Source: Cardiocondyla obscurior (Eukaryota; Arthropoda; Insecta; Hymenoptera; Formicidae). Taken from it: a stretch of 64,000 nt of DNA. Both the position numbers and the translations under genes were made by a program. The stretch is taken from the NCBI RefSeq assembly GCF_019399895.1, contig NC_091876.1, positions 1,774,381 to 1,838,380 on the forward strand. The letters are read 5' to 3'. The notes beneath the pieces were generated by a model. The model was not told where the DNA came from. It worked only from the letters and a program-made list of their open reading frames with translations, and did not search any database. The stretch's first letter is position 1. Each line of letters begins with the position of its first letter. Positions 22,525-37,740 of this stretch are shown piece after piece.

Positions 22525-23201
22525 ACGTGCGATGCGCCCGGCGAGATGTAAATGCAAAATCGCGCAAAAAGAAGCGCGTTTTCTTTGACCCGACGCCGTG
22601 CGAAGTACCGTTGAAAGTTTCCGCCCGTAATTAACGAGATACCGGGAAACGCGATACGCTTTGAAAGATTGATTGTTAGGGACTCTCCTTCGCGAGCGAA
22701 GCGAGAAACGAGCGTGGCCAGGTAGGCTATTACAACGTGACATTTGTTAATTTACGTAAGATCCCAACGGTAACGGCCGTCCTGTACAGTCGTATAGCTG
22801 CCGTTTCCACGGTGACATATCGATCGGCATTTCCGGTGGTGGCTCACCGCGCCGACGGTGACGTTATTTATTTCTAAACGTAACGGAATGAACGAAACCG
22901 GGGGAGGGAGGACGCTGCCTGAAATATCCGCTGCGAAGCATTTCGATTGTTTGCACGTTGCTCGAACGTTTTCAGTGCCGTTCTCCGTTTTAAACGAGCG
23001 AGAGGGCCTAGCCGCCGCGATTGTTTCGTCATGCGGCATACCGCGGGATTGCGTGACGAGGGGATTTAAGTCGCATTCGCGTCCGCCGGTCGATTTACAA
23101 TTAATATCGACGACCTCTCTCCCGCGGCGGGTCGCAAGGAACGTTCGTTTAACCGCTCGGTCCGTTATGCGGAACGGGCAGAACGTGACAGCGTCACTCA
23201 C

Positions 23202-23302
23202 CGTCAGCGGGCTGCCGATCAGGCCGCGAGTCGCGCGCTACCTCCGGGTCGGTCACGGAGCCGGATGGCATCGGGAGGATTTTCACACGGGCTACTGTGC
23301 CA
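23202..23302 (-). other. Weak candidate internal exon (101 nt)
   Basis: On the minus strand, CGTCTTTCAG precedes 23302 and CTGACG|GTGAGT follows 23202. In one frame the 101 nt are open and read GTVARVKILPMPSGSVTDPE and onward; the other two frames contain stops. The donor is a consensus match and the acceptor is moderate. There is no neighbouring exon to join it to and no known domain. Chance co-occurrence of such sites in 64 kb is not negligible. Confidence 0.18.
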
Positions 23303-26300
23303 CTGAAAGACGCGGCGCGAGTAAATTACATAATTGTACCTCGGTAGGCGCGGATCCGCGCGACGAAGACCGCGCGCACGTCCGCGGCGTTTAAAATACC
23401 AAACGTGCCCCTTTTTTTTTTCTTTTCTTTTTTTTTTAAACGGGCGGCGTTTGAGATTCCACCGCGCCGTCATTAACATACTTTTATACGCCGGCTTTAA
23501 TTAATTTCTTTTTCTTCCCCGCCGAGCCGAAGCATCCACGAAAGAACGAAAATGTCGGATTTGAGAAAAATACCTGGCGCTTTTAATTCGATCTACGTTC
23601 CCCCGTGGCAGAGAGCCCTACGATTTATCTCACGCTTAATTGCACGCGCAATTTAAATGGATTCCACCGAAAAGGTGGAAGTGGCTTGGTTGCATTCATC
23701 GCGACCGGTATGTGACCGAAGTCGAGTGGGATCGCGAGACTGATCTACCTGAAATCGCGTCTCGAACGGCCAGGTTCTTGACGTCTCCTATGAATCATCG
23801 ATTAACATAAAAAGATAAAATCCTTTCAGATACGTCTGTCGGAGAAGATTTCGACGGCACTTCAGCCTGAATCTCATGAATGAGCCATCGCAAAAAACAA
23901 TTTCCTGTCATTAAGTCATAATAAAGTACTCAAAAAATCAAGAGGCGTGTAGATTCGCAGGAAATGAAAAGTATTTTAATTGATCAGTTATCAATATGAA
24001 AAAAAAAATTGCTTTCAATTTTGTTCTTTTATATTATCGTCGATTATGAATTACGAGAATTTTTAGTTAATATCGCATTGAATCGAATGGCAAAATATCG
24101 TCAATTTATTTTATTCCCTTCTTAAATCATTACGATCGATTAAAGATAACGCGAGAGCCTCGACATCTAAATGGCAAACTTCCAGCTTAACGTCACGATT
24201 GATAGCGCTATCCGCGGAACGGACCGTGTATCCGTACATCACCGGTCGTCATAGGCGAGACACGAGCCGCCGTCTCTAAATCCCTGGCAAAGGTTTCGCA
24301 AGATTAACGCGACGGAATCGTTCGCCGGAAATATCAGGGGAGAAGCGTGTCGGGTCGCGAGAGTCGGGTTAGAAATATTCAGCGGGACAAGCGGAACAAA
24401 GCGAGGAGGAGAGCCGGCAGGTACGAGAGACGAAGTACGGGCGGAGGCCGCGCGAAAACCGCGACGAAGGCGGGTGTCATCTCGGGGTGTAGACACAACG
24501 CGTATTAATGTGCACCGAGACGCGAAAGGACGACGTAGCAGGCCTACAGGTATAGGATGACACTTGGCAGGGACCCTCGATCGCCTCGGTCAAGCATCAT
24601 CTCGTCTCCCCGCGCCACCTCGGACGCCCTTCTCCTCGCCCTCACGTCACTCTGCCCCCGCCAGTCATCGGGGGCCCCCCGACCGAGAAGGGTACCGTCG
24701 ACCGGACTCGGGGTCCCTCGTGAGCCTTCGCCGACGCTCGGTTCGCGCTCGCTTCGACCTTGAACGAGCCCTGTATGGTCTATGCCACTGACACGGACCA
24801 AGGACGGGGAGGCCCCACGGTTGGGTACCGACGTGCTGTTGTCCCGAAACGCGGTCGTGGAACTCCGGAGCGGCGCGCTGGAAAGTGTTCGAGCCCGATG
24901 GCAAACTCTTTTTCGTGCTCCGTGCCTTCCCTTCACGCCTGCCATTGGCGTAGGGTGGCCGGAAAGTACGAATGTACCTTTAATTTGCTAGCTCCGTGGA
25001 AGCGCGGCGGACTGTCCGAAGGGCTTATCCGAAGTAAATGCTTTTATGTAACAGCCTATCTTCTCGGTATCGCTGATAAACTTATTAACCGCTGATTACA
25101 TTTTTTTTTTACTTTTAAACTAAGAAATTTAATAACTGAATAAATAAATACTTTATCTAATAATCCATCTTTAAAAAAATATTAAATTTAAAGTGCATTG
25201 CCAACGGAAGACTTTAGTATCAATCTAATCTATCTGTATGTTAGTTTCAACCAAATTAATACATTTATTACGCAAGGGCTTTTTTTTTGCTTTTGCAAAG
25301 GCTCATTAAAACAAAAATAATAACTTGTATGTTAAGAGAAGTATATTATCTCTAGCAGTCATAGTCGTGAATGCCGGGATGTAGAAGCGAACTGGGAGAA
25401 TGCAATACGAAGCGGATCATCCTGAACGCACGCTGCATGAATAATAAAAAGGGCGCGGGGGATTTCGAGCGGGCACGGTGCTCGAAAGCGCGGAATTCTC
25501 GTAGCGAAATGCATTTAATAGAAAAGAATAGCAATCTCGGATTTTCTGCCGCAAGAGGTTAGCCTTGGGATGGACTCTAGAATGCGCGGTGCCGTCGATT
25601 CCGCGGGGCGAGGGAGACGGGAGAAGAGGCTGAAATTCAATATAGTCGCGGGCAACGAGTTTACACAACGTGAGAACGCGAGTGCAAATAATAAAACGTG
25701 CGAGCCGCTTCGCGGGCAGTAGCCCGACACATGCTCACGGTTCCCAACCATTTCCGTTAAACGCGCGAAAAAAAAAATTGCCCTTTATCCATCGCGATCC
25801 TACCGCGACATATTTTCGCGGCTCGCGGCCGCTTCGCTCGCGAATGCAACGGGATTTATTCCGACCGCGCGACGGTCCCGGTTTGCGCGCGGATTAATCC
25901 CGACGGCTCCCCTTGACTTCTCTATGAGAAAACCGAAATATCGCCGCGATGCCACCTCGTGCCTTCTCTCACGGGGACGCCAATCGACGGGAGTACGTGT
26001 AAGCGCGGAGCCGCGGACGCGCGAGGTAAGGCGCAGCTACGGAGTAGCAATGATAGAGTGCCGTGGTACTGGTATCGGCGTGGGTACAGGGTATAAGTAC
26101 AAGCGCCGGTAACGCCGCAGTTGTGCCTGCAGTCGCGGATCGTTTCGAGGCACTGCCGTTGCGTGCGATGCATCCTGGTTATTGCGCGGGGGTCAGGGAT
26201 CGTGTCGAGAGGCCAAGAAAGACGGTACTCCCGCGGCCGATCTCTTGATGGGATCCGCGATGCAGATCGGCTAATGCAACGCGAAAACGCGAAATCGACG

Positions 26301-29300
26301 ATGGGCGCCGGCTCTCCTGGGTCCTATTCCGTTCGCGTTAATTTTTTTTCCACTCGATAATGACGTGAGAAATTAAAAAAAAATTTCTTTTTTAAACAAG
26401 ATTAATTAGTATTACGTCGAGTTGACGTTTTTTTTCGTAAATTCGGCAGGGACGTTCGGAAGCGAGAAACGCAACGTTCGCGTAATCGTCAAGGATACCG
26501 TATTTAGCGACACTTGGTGATACGCAAATTTTTTCGCCACGCCTATGGCAAGAGCCAAAGCGCCGTCTGCACCAAACCACCGGAGCTACTCTCACCGGGT
26601 CCAGGCGGGACCATCTCGTGTCCACGTACGAAAAAAAAAAAAAAAATGCCCGCGAGAGAAGAGGAGGGTTGGGCGTTGGCCCTAAACCTAACAAAATACT
26701 CGTTCGTCTCGTAGAACGAGGAGGCATAATACGTCTTGTGAGCCGCGAACCTTTTTCGTTCCTCCCATATCCTGCTTTCCGTCCGCATTATCTTCCACTC
26801 GCATAGCACAAGGACGGACGGCCCGCTGTTTGAAATACAGTCATCACGCGTATCGTTTATAATAACACATCATTCACATTGAAAACGATAGAAATCACGA
26901 GAATGCGATCTCTCATTTCAAGTACAATTTATCCGCTCGCGGAAGTGCTTGGTCATATTTTTTTTTTCTTTTTTATATCATCGTTTCAATCATCGTATAT
27001 TGTTTGAAATAAACCATTTATAAATATATAATTATCGTTTCAAAGAAGGAAGCGTTATTCATACTTGACTAAAAAATTTAACTGATCCAAGGATCCGAAA
27101 TAATATTCAAGATACGTCGCGATCATTTTATATATTAAATTTATGCAAATTCGAAAACCTTTGTTGATCGACGCGTTAACCGCTCTGTCGAGAAGGATTC
27201 CTCGAAACATCAGATGCATGCAGATGAACGTAAGCCGCTCTCGAATGTCGGCGCAAAGAAGAAAAGAGAGGGGAAAAGAAGGATCGCGATTCACCTTTGG
27301 AGACTTTTTTCCGTCAGTGCAGCAACCCCGAAGGTCCCTTCGCCTGCGCGTTTTCGCCTCGACGCGGTTCTTAAGGATCCACGACGACGGAAAGGGGCAC
27401 GAAGGGAGCAGAGCCGGAGCGACGAGACCGGCCTGGAGTGAAATTTCGCTCGAATAAGTACACCTGACAGAACCCTTTCCGTGGAAAGGAGCGCCGCGCG
27501 CGCCTCATCCTTTAACAACGAGAGACAACCGGGCTTCTTAACATGACACCTTGACGTTACGAGAATAATTATCTTGATTAAGAAATACCGGACTCGTAAC
27601 ATGTAATAAGAGTAAAAACTCACGAGGCCGAGAAGGGCCCTCTTCTTGCGTCAGCTGGCCGTTTGTGCAAACGAAGATCGACTCATTATAAAGCCCGCGC
27701 GCGCTAGAGCAACGTAACCGCGATGCTGGAGCCGCTAAGCCGTGCATACATCGCGCGCGGGCTCCGGCAAACACGTTTCTACAATGTAAGACGCGAACGT
27801 ATCAGCGGATACGCCGCAAACACGGGGCGCGTATGTGCGCACGTGAATTCAGCCGCACCGTCGGCGCGGCGCATCAAAGAGGGATTTGCGTACGGCGTAA
27901 GCCGGAGGTACAGGCCGGCCTGTTATCGCCGATGTAATTGTAAAGGGAATAACTCCGCGCCGGCGAGGCGGCAAGACGGGGAGCTCGCGAAATTCGAGTG
28001 CGAGCCTGCGGGCGCCGATCCGAGATAGCGACTCGGAGGCGCGAAAAGCATAATCACCGGAGCCGGCCCGATATTTTCATTTCGAGGCGAGTGATTAACG
28101 AGTCCTATCCTCCAAAATCTTTTTCCGCCACTCTCTTTTGATGCCTTCGAAATTAAATCGTTGCGGAGAGAACGCTTAAAGATATTATTTATGGTAATTA
28201 TATACGCATCGTAATTATTATGCAAAGGGTAACTTCTCCGTTGTAAGGGTGTTTATTCGAGACTCGAATTTAGAAGAGAGTACCGAATCGCACGACGTCA
28301 CCGACGTGTCGAACTAGAGGAGCAACGGGGTAATCATTATAATCAAAACGCACGCCAGGCTCTCGCAATCGATGAAGTCATCAATTCGCGAAAGTATTCC
28401 AAGTGTTGTATTCCCACCCGTCAGTCTAACGAGGTGGCTCGGTCCGCTCGTTTCGCCGCTTGCGTGCCACGAGAAAATTCAACCGTGGCCGCACGGAGCC
28501 CGCGCCCGGCCAGAGTCGTCCCGCGGCTACGAGCGAAAGAAAAAAAAAGAAAAAAAAAGTTCAAAAAAAAAAAGGGAAAAAAAAGCGCGACGCCACGTAT
28601 GGCTCATACGCGGGAATCGCGCAAGGTCGAAATATCCCGTGCGCGCATCCTGCCTTTTTCCGCGCGGTTCGCGGTAGAACCGCAGGAATCCCTTGAAGAA
28701 ATCAGAAACAACGACGGAGACGGAGACGAAGCCGCGATACGAGGGCGCAAGGGAGAGAGGGAGAGGTTAGGAAAAAGACCCGCTCATCAGAAGCAATAAT
28801 ACGAGAGAGCTTGAGTAATAGCAAGGGTACAACATTGTACGCTTCTAGCAGCTTGTAATCGGAATGGAAATGCGAGATGCTGCGGACGGGGGATACCCCC
28901 GCTTTAAAACGAGGACCGGAATTCCTGAGCAAGGGCGGCCCGGCTTCGCCTCGGCTCGTCGTAATTAATATTATTTCACGACAACGTCCGCTGCCCTCGG
29001 GCCCTTTCCCTCTCCCTCCCCCCTTTCACCCCCTACACCCGTGCCTTATAATATCGACTGTACCACGCCGCAATAGATTTGAGTTACGAGCGCCTCGTGC
29101 AGATCAAATAAAACATAGTCGGCGTGCAAGACGAGAGGAAATCTTGGGCAGCGACGCGTCCCGCCGGGAATTAAGATGTCGCGATTAATTTCGCGCGAGT
29201 ATATTAAATTCGTGCTGATAAAATTGTTTCAAAAAAATTTTTTTTTTTTTTTCCACGCGTGACACGCCTGAAGGTTCGCGGAGATGATCGTGGAGCACGC

Positions 29301-32300
29301 ATGTGCGTTATCACGCATAACTCATACGTGATCAACTCGAATTGAATTAAATTAAATGAAGTAATTATGTATGCAGAAATAAAGAAGCTTTTGGAAATAA
29401 TATATTTTACGTTTAATAACGTTTGAATTATTATCACCTATGTCCTACGTCCTACGATAGCCTTATAAAAATTGTTTTTATTCAAATTTATGTTACGCTC
29501 GATTGATGTGCCTTGATTCACGGAATACAATTTTTTTTTTTTTCTCTCGTTTCTCTTCCATCTTTACAGCCTGCAGAAATGAGTCCGAATGTAAAAAACT
29601 TGAATATCGCAAGAGATCTCGGTATAAAACTAGTTAATGACTTACGATTGGCTTGATTTTATTAATATTTACGACTGGCAATGTCGCGGCACCGGTATTA
29701 CTTCATAACGACGAGTGCAACGCCTTCTTATTTTTAATTTGCGCAACGCGTCACCACCGCCGATGTCAATACCGCGTAACGTTTTCATTAACGACACGCA
29801 CGCAAGGGACGGATGCTCGTCGGTCGCATTATAATTCGACACAGCTACTTCGAAAAAATTAATGGATTAAAATTAATGTGATAAATTAATTTTCTTTCTC
29901 CAGCTGCGCGCGACTGTTCAATAAATATAATATCGGATTCGCTAGATTTGGGTTAAGTGTCTCGTGTAACAATGAAGAAGTAAAATCGTGGGGCGGCATT
30001 AAAAAAAAAAAATAAAAAAATAGCCACGCGCAAATTAAGGCGACGATTTCTCCCAGTTGGATTAGATTCATTTGTAAAGAATTTTTATTATCTATATCAC
30101 CGGTAACGGGCACGAGGCGAGGGATTACGAAGACCGTAACGAGATATCGGCGCCGTGCCGCGACGCTTCGGCTTTGTGCGGGTTTATAATCAGAATGCAA
30201 ATACAGAGCCCGGGGACGTATCGACTTCCGCCTGACAGTTAAACCGTTAAAGGCGCGCCTAATTGGCGCGATCTCTCAATTACGGTAGGCCCTTTGAACG
30301 CGACCGGCTTCTATTTCACGTTCTGCAACCGCGGGCTCTCTGCGTTCTCGCGCTCGAAAAATAACGTAATTTCTTTTTCATGTAATTTTAATTAAGATTT
30401 TAATTGATTAAATTCTTAATTTTTCTTTTTAGAACCGCTGTTGCTTTAATAAAAAAAAATTTAATTATTAGCAAAAAAAAAAAACATACGCGATCGTTTA
30501 TAATAACTACTGGTCAAGGGACGGCGCACAATTTTCAAGTGAGTTGTAGCTTTCCTTCTAAATCATTCTGCTTCGTCATTTTTCTTTCTCGCCGAGCCTT
30601 TATTATACGAGATTGCGTGACTGTCAGAGAGCGTGGCATCTATACACGCCGCGATTAGCATCCCACTTGCGATTTCTACGCGGTATCTTTCGCATAGATA
30701 CTTTGACTCGCCAAGCCCGCTCTATTTTTTTTTTTTTTTTTTCTAAATCGCCGTTGAAATCCGCGAAGAATCACCGAAAGTAGCGCGCTGCTGGTACGTG
30801 CTCTTTTTCCTCCGTTCACGTGCGACTCGATCAATCAGTCGTGCAAGAACCCGCGCTCGTTTCCGCGGAAACACGCCTTTCGAAATGCTTTGCGCCGTGG
30901 CACAATTTAAACGTTCTCGTCTCGTTTTGCCGCGTAATTTAGAATCTAATTAAGAATCGCTTCGGTGTTGCGTGTGCGCGCACACGCACAATTTTATGCA
31001 TGCCCGCGCGTACGCGTGCGGGGCCGAACGAGAGAGGAGCATAAATCTCGCGTGGAACGAGCATTAACTGCGAAACCGCTCCCCGAGAGAGATTGTAATT
31101 ATAATACGCGAACGAGAGGTGCTCACGCTCGGTGCGCGTTTCGCTCGCTTGTTGACTTTGGATTCGCGGCCGGCACCGCGGCGGAGAGAGGAGAAAAATG
31201 CACGCGTGACGATAATGTCGATGCGACAGATCACGAGGCGGCCGTTTTCGCGATTCGCGTCTCTCGTGTTCGACACGACGTATCATTTTATTATCGAGGA
31301 GCAAAACGCGAACGTTGAATGTCGCAGGCGTAATGAATCTATCGGCGCACCGCGATTAACGATCCTCTCGACGAATTAAACGGCTGAAATTTATGTAACG
31401 CGAAAGAATTCCTTATTTACTGGCGACCGCGCAATGGTACGTAACGCGTCGCTTGCAACATCCGCTTGCAACGGACAGTTTGGCAATCTTCGCACGGTAA
31501 TCGTAAATTTTGCCCAATCTGGGACTTTGGACGTCACGCGTCTTTTTTTTTTTTTTTCTTTTCTCTCTCTTTCTTTTTTTTTTTACCACGCGTAAATAAT
31601 CGTAAATAACTCGGAAACCGACAGCTGCTCCGAAGATTAATCTCGAGCGTGAATCGCAAAAAGAGAAAATGAAATCGGACGTGTGCGATCACGCGATCCA
31701 GCCGGTTGCATTTCGCATTCGTCGCGTGAACGGCGGCGTCGCACTTTTTCTCGTGGAAAAACCGGGACCGAAATGAGGGAGACGGAAAAGCATCGCGTCG
31801 CGCAAGCAGATGCGCTCGTCGTATCGCGAAAACGGAGGACGTCAACTAGCCTTCAGTTATCCCCGGCGCTCGGGCGACTCTCCCTGAATTCCGCGCAGCT
31901 AATTTGAATAATTTCCTAGTTTACAGGACGAGCACGGCCGGATCTGGCGTCGTATCTAGCACGTAAACGCCACCGCGGTCTCATCCGTCTGGCGGCTCGC
32001 GAGTCTTTTACACGGCATTTCGTCACGTTAGCGGAAATTAAAATTCCCTGCACGGCGAACAACGGCGACGGGGAAAACATTGTTTTCGTCACACTCGATC
32101 TCGCGTGTCTTCTCTCTCGCACTCCCCGCTCTTTTCCTCACCCCGTTTCGCGCGACTCCGAGATTTATGAGCGTAATGACATCGTACATCAGTCGGAAGC
32201 GAGGCCTCTGAGCGAAACTTGATTAACCCATTACGCTGCGTTATATGGAGCAGCTACTTCATAATCGCGCGAGATGAAGAGAGCCGATAAGTCGAATATC

Positions 32301-33887
32301 ATGAGAGTATCATGACGGTCAGCCTCGCCGTTACGTTAAACTCCTGGAAACGTATTGCCCGTGGCATATTACCGTAATATCCTACGTAGCCTACCGCCAT
32401 TGATGTGTAGAATCATCTCAGATTGGATGTATTATTTGACTTTAAATTTAACGTAACACTTTTCTCGAAATATAAAACGGTAATTAAGTGTTAAAAAAAA
32501 AAAAAAAAAAAAATTAATATTATAGGTAAGTAAAAATGATCATGACACGCATGACACCGCGGGATATTAAATTATTTCTTTAAAAAATATTAATTCTAGA
32601 ATTATAATTTGTTGATTATACTTTGTTAAAATATCTTTCTCTATAAATTTTGTGTAAAAAGAAAAAAAAAAAAAAAAGAGATAAAAATGCGGTCTCAGAT
32701 TTCTCCGGATGATGCGCCAAGCCGCGACAATGAATCTCCGCGAGCGAAATAATTCTGGCGATTGTACGGCTGTGAAATAATTCATTCGGCGTTTCCGCAA
32801 CGGGCGGATCGTGTGTGCCGCGGCGTGCAGCATTGCGGGCTGATATCTCTCGTCTCTCGTGGGTACTGTGCGCGCGAACCCTGACCGTACGTGGCGGATA
32901 ACGTATGGGCTTTCGTGGATTTTCCTGTTTCTGCCGGCGGAGATAAGGAAGGAAACAGGAAACGACGGCGCCGAGGACGTTGCACGTGAGGTACATGCCC
33001 GATGAAAGCGAGCCGTTTTATCGCGGCGCGAAGGGAAATGAGTCGTTAAAGCGGCGATCATTTTTCAGGTCCCGTCCCCACCGGCGGCGTCGCCGCTCGA
33101 CTTCGTTTGATCGTCGTCGCGTCCGTCTCGAATGTGACAATCCGCGGAGAGACGAGATTACGGGCGCTACACCGTCGACGTTTTAATTATCTCAAATATT
33201 GATACGATTAAGACGCGTTCCTCGCGGTTTCGCAAACGAGCCCTCGTGCAGTGATAAGATAGCCACGCCGTCTGTTTCCGTCCGACGAAGCGAGCGCGTC
33301 GCGGGAACGTCTCGCGATGCGTATTCCGGTGCGTGTACGCGCCGGAGGAACGAGCCCACGGTGCGTATAGCCACATCCGTACGCGGGTGTACGTACGTAC
33401 ATCGGGAATAGCCGCGGGTAGCGAAGAGAGAGAGCGAGAGGGAGGATCGACCGGCGACGCGCTCGGTAAGCTACGACGAAGGTTATCTCACGGCGCAGAT
33501 CTAAACGTTTTACCGTATACGTAACTACCACCACGCTCTCGCATCGGAGTACATTGTCATTTTATGGACAGATAGGCCCGCCTCGCTTCTCGCGCCCAAC
33601 GAGCAGCGACGAGCAGACGCGTACAATTTACGCGTCTAATTGCGCCGCTATCAATTTCGCTCGCCAAGTGAGACATTAAGTCGCGATTCCCTAACGAGGC
33701 CGTCGCGCGCGCTTCTTTCCTATATTTTTCCCTTTTTTTTCTATTTTTTATTCTTGCTACCCTACTCGCGAGAAATTTTCCTACAAATCGTGCGCGGAAA
33801 AATACAAAAACGATAATTGTAAAATAATTTGTATAACGCTCTTCCCGATATCTTCTTCCGATCTTAATTCATATATACACCAACTAC

Positions 33888-33913
<26 letters not shown>
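33888..33913. repeat. Poly-T run of 26
   Basis: Twenty-six uninterrupted T residues in an AT-rich surrounding. No retroposon body is recognisable on either side. Confidence 0.9.
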
Positions 33914-33918
<5 letters not shown>

Positions 33919-36900
33919 GTTTCAATCACGGCCTCTTGGATCGAAGATTACGTTTGTAAATCAACAGAAGAAATAGAAGGTTAGCTATCAGACGGAGCCG
34001 TAATAGTATCCCATAAACCGACAATTAGCGCGGACGATTTCGACTCGCGATGTTCTTTAGCTCGTTTAGAAAACTCACAAATTAGCTGATTACATAGCCG
34101 TCTCGGGCCACGCTTTAATTATCGATGACTCGCGAGACGAGCCGTCGTTCAGACTCACGACACGGCCGACCGATACTGTTCGCGATGCTTCTCGCCCGCG
34201 GGCTGAGCCGCGGCGAGGCGTTTTCGGCCCGCGAAAAATCCCGTTACGAGGTGGCCATGCGAATTCGCGCGCCAAGGCCTCAAACGTTCAGTCACCGGCG
34301 TTGGTTTCGAAGGTCCGATCGCGGCCGTTAGCATAACACATGACGTAAGAAAGAGGGACGAGACGCGGGAACGGGTCGTAAAGAGTAGACAAACCGTACG
34401 CGCGTACGCTGTAAGATTTAATTACATCGTTGCGGGGAAGAGTGATCGCTGGAACTAGCGGTGTCACGCCTTTTAATCCGCGGACACCTCGGTTATTACT
34501 TCCCGCGGCTTTTTAAACTTGTCACCGCCAGCCGGCGGGCGTAAATAACGCGACTTTCTCCGTTCCGCCGCATTTACCGGCTACCTCTCCAACCCGAGCG
34601 TTCCATTACTGCATTATTTATTAACGGCGATCTTAACGCACGCACCCCGCGCGAGATCGCCCCCGTGACGCTCCTCCTCATCACGCATGATATACCCGGC
34701 TACGCGAGATTTCCCTCTCGACGCTGAAACCCACGGGCGGAAAGTTTTACGTTACGTTTCCCCAGAAAAAAAAAAAAAAAAATTATTACAATAAATATTT
34801 ACCCTCCGCGCGAGAATTCAGCTTATCGTTGATACTCGTGACCGATTTCGTTATCTCGTATTCGATGATATACCTCTCTAAACGACATGAGTGCTAATGG
34901 ATTATCGGAAAGCCGATAATATATTAAATCAAAGTATTCGTCTTATCAATTTTCGAGACATCGGAGTTTCATTTGCGCGTTGAGTAACGGTAAGGCGAGC
35001 GGAGGATAGCTGCATTATCTGCGAGCGCTGATTAGGTGTCGTAACAGAATGACTGACACACTTTGCGCTAACACGTGCCGTCCATTACGCCGCTATCGCT
35101 GCCGCGGCGCTGCGTTCCGCCGGGGATAAAAATCGGAAAATAATTGGACAAAGGCGATCGCACGCGCCACGTTTTCATAATCCAACCAGGAAAGCGTCGA
35201 GAGCTAATTTCTCGCCGGAGATGACAGGCGGGAAGTGAGCGAGCACCAGCCGAGGACTGCCGGTGAAGTTTAGCGAAAGTGCTGTTAAATAACGCGTTCC
35301 TTTGTCGCTTTTTGTTGCAGAAATTTGCGCGAGAAAAGGCGGGCCGTTAATTTTGAGAAAATAGCACGGTGTCTAATTGTACACGTCGTCACGGTAATTC
35401 CAGACAGTCTCTTTAATGAATTTCTAGAGAAAGGGAACTGTCGTAAAAGAAAAGAAAAAAAAAAGAAAAAAAAAATACGAAGCGAAAGGAACTGCAAGAC
35501 GAGCATCCTTCACCTCTTTCCGCACTTGGAACGAAAGTTCAAAGTATTTTAATTGGACACTTACTTATTTTAAAAATGATGAATAAACCCGTGGAATGCA
35601 ATTATTATCATGCGAAAGGAATACTAATTCGAGATGAGTCCTAGGCGGATAAGATAACGCCAGTCCTGCGTTAATTCGTACCCTGCTATACGATTTGACG
35701 ATATCAATTTTCATGCAGAACCGAGGTGTGTTTTTCGAGCCGAGTGTATCTCGCGAGATACGGACGGCGCGGAGGAGCGAATCCCGAGCCCGAGACAGTT
35801 CGTACCCTCCTTTCGTTCTGCTTCACGCACTCCCGCGTGGAGGGCAAGGGCGGCGGCACCGAGCGTGGAGGAGGCCGGAGGAAGGACACGAGAGCGCACG
35901 CAGGACGGGGAGAGATTCGTCGGAGGAGCACCCGACCTCCACCTTGGTCGCCACGCATCGTATAATTCGCGTTCGGGGAAGAGAGGCTCGCTTCAGCGCT
36001 CGCCGCTGCTTTGCATTTTACACACCGGCCGTCGAGATTTGGTCGTTAGATCCACCACCGTTCCGGCCCTCCTCCCACCGGACGCGCGCGGCCACCGTCC
36101 TCCTCCGGGAGCGTTGCGAGTCACGTTCCTCATGAATAGCTCTCGAATTAGCGCGACGTGTCTTTTAGAATTTTCGATTCAGCTCGCGTTGTATTAACGG
36201 CGAAAATCAACTCTTGCGCTATACTAAATTTTTTTTTTTTTTTCTAATAGTTATAGTGGATAATGTAAAGCACTAAGAAATTAAAATGTATAAAAATTAT
36301 AATAAAAGTTTGAATGGAAAATAGTCTTTGTTTTCTTACTTTTCCTCTATTTTCCTTCTAGCTTGCACTTTTTCCTGCCTTCGGAAAAGGAATGCCTTCC
36401 CCTCTAATCCCCCCCGTTGCGCTATATACCCGCGTAGGACTTTTACTACACGCACGACGCATTCGTAAGTCTCGCGCAACAAAAACGCATCGGCCCTGAA
36501 AGTGCGTCAAACTCGGTGCACCGCGGAGCTCGTATGCCACGCGTGGAAAAACCTCGGTGTTTCCGTCGATATAAAGTGTTGCAACGAGAATAGTTGTCGA
36601 GCGAGAACATTTTTCTGTACCTTTTTTTTTTCCCTGGCGAGTCTTTCTAGTTAAATAAAATCAGCAAGATACACGTCGCGTAAATCTTTGAAAAATTCTG
36701 AGAATTTAATTACAATTTAAAAAATTCCTTTTTTTTTTTTTTCGATCGCGTTGTATCAATTCCAGTATAAATTTAAGTTTTAATTAACGGTACGCCGTAA
36801 TTCCGCGGTCAGTTGATACATAAAAATTTTAATCCGAGGGACGAAAAAGGCGCAGGAAATGCATGATCATTACACGCGTCCGATAATTGTTATTCCGCAA

Positions 36901-37707
36901 GACGAAATGTAATGAGATGCGAGATAATGTACCGTAATAAGCGCGCAATCATTCCTCTCATTACCTCTCCGCGCGTATTCCACGGCAGAAACTGCGACGC
37001 TATGACGCGGGCGATTATCTAACGTCTCGTCTAAAGGAAAATCTCCAGGTGGGTAACCCACTAAACTACAAGAGAGACGGGCATGCAATAAGGACAATGG
37101 ACTCCGAGAGTTTATACTCCGCGGCGCGACTCGCGCAGGCAATCGCATTGCGGAGAAAGCTAGTCTCACCTACAGGACTAATCCACCTCCACCCCCGCCT
37201 CACTCCCGCCGACCTCTCCGTTGCTCACCTGGACCATCTTACTTCCATCGAGAGTCTACTAACTGTTGTCGCAATCGGCCGAGCTCGCAAATGTCGCGTC
37301 GCGAGATGAAGCGGAATTGCAAGAGAGAACATTAAGAACAAGTTTCTCCGAAGAGATGCAGATGTCAACAGAAAAAAAAATATAAAAAAAAAAAGAGAGC
37401 AAAAGAGAAAGAGAGGAGATACATGCGGGCGAATTATGACATCCCTCTTTATCGATGGCATTGGCAAATTTGCAAAAGTAATAGTTCAGAATTGTTAAAG
37501 AAAATAATTTTATAAATTGTTTCTCTGTTAAATAAATAATTAGAGATAAATAACATCTCTGAATAATTTATAACCGCGAATTATTTCTGAGATTCCTACA
37601 TTTTTGTAAGACTAATTTTTCCGCAGCGTTCTCTTGGAATTTAAAAAATCCATACGCGCGTGATCGTTCTTTCTTAGTCGCGGCCTTATCTGCGATCAAG
37701 AGACGGA

Positions 37708-37740
37708 AAGTTAAATTAAAGTTAAATTAAAGTTCAAGTT
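37708..37740. repeat. Short tandem repeat, 11-nt unit
   Basis: The unit AAGTTAAATTA occurs twice in full and once in degenerate form (AAGTTCAAGTT). Confidence 0.75.

Noticed and set aside
22752..23394. Overlapping open frames of 150-178 codons on both strands
   Set aside because: Both strands are open in the same GC-rich block, composition is Arg/Ser-rich, and no domain or start context distinguishes either as a gene.
24544..25095. Cluster of open frames in a GC-rich block
   Set aside because: Several frames on both strands are equally open and none shows a domain or paired splice sites.
32524..32529. Plus-strand GTAAGT donor after an A21 run
   Set aside because: The sequence upstream is poly-A and AT-rich, with no plausible exon.
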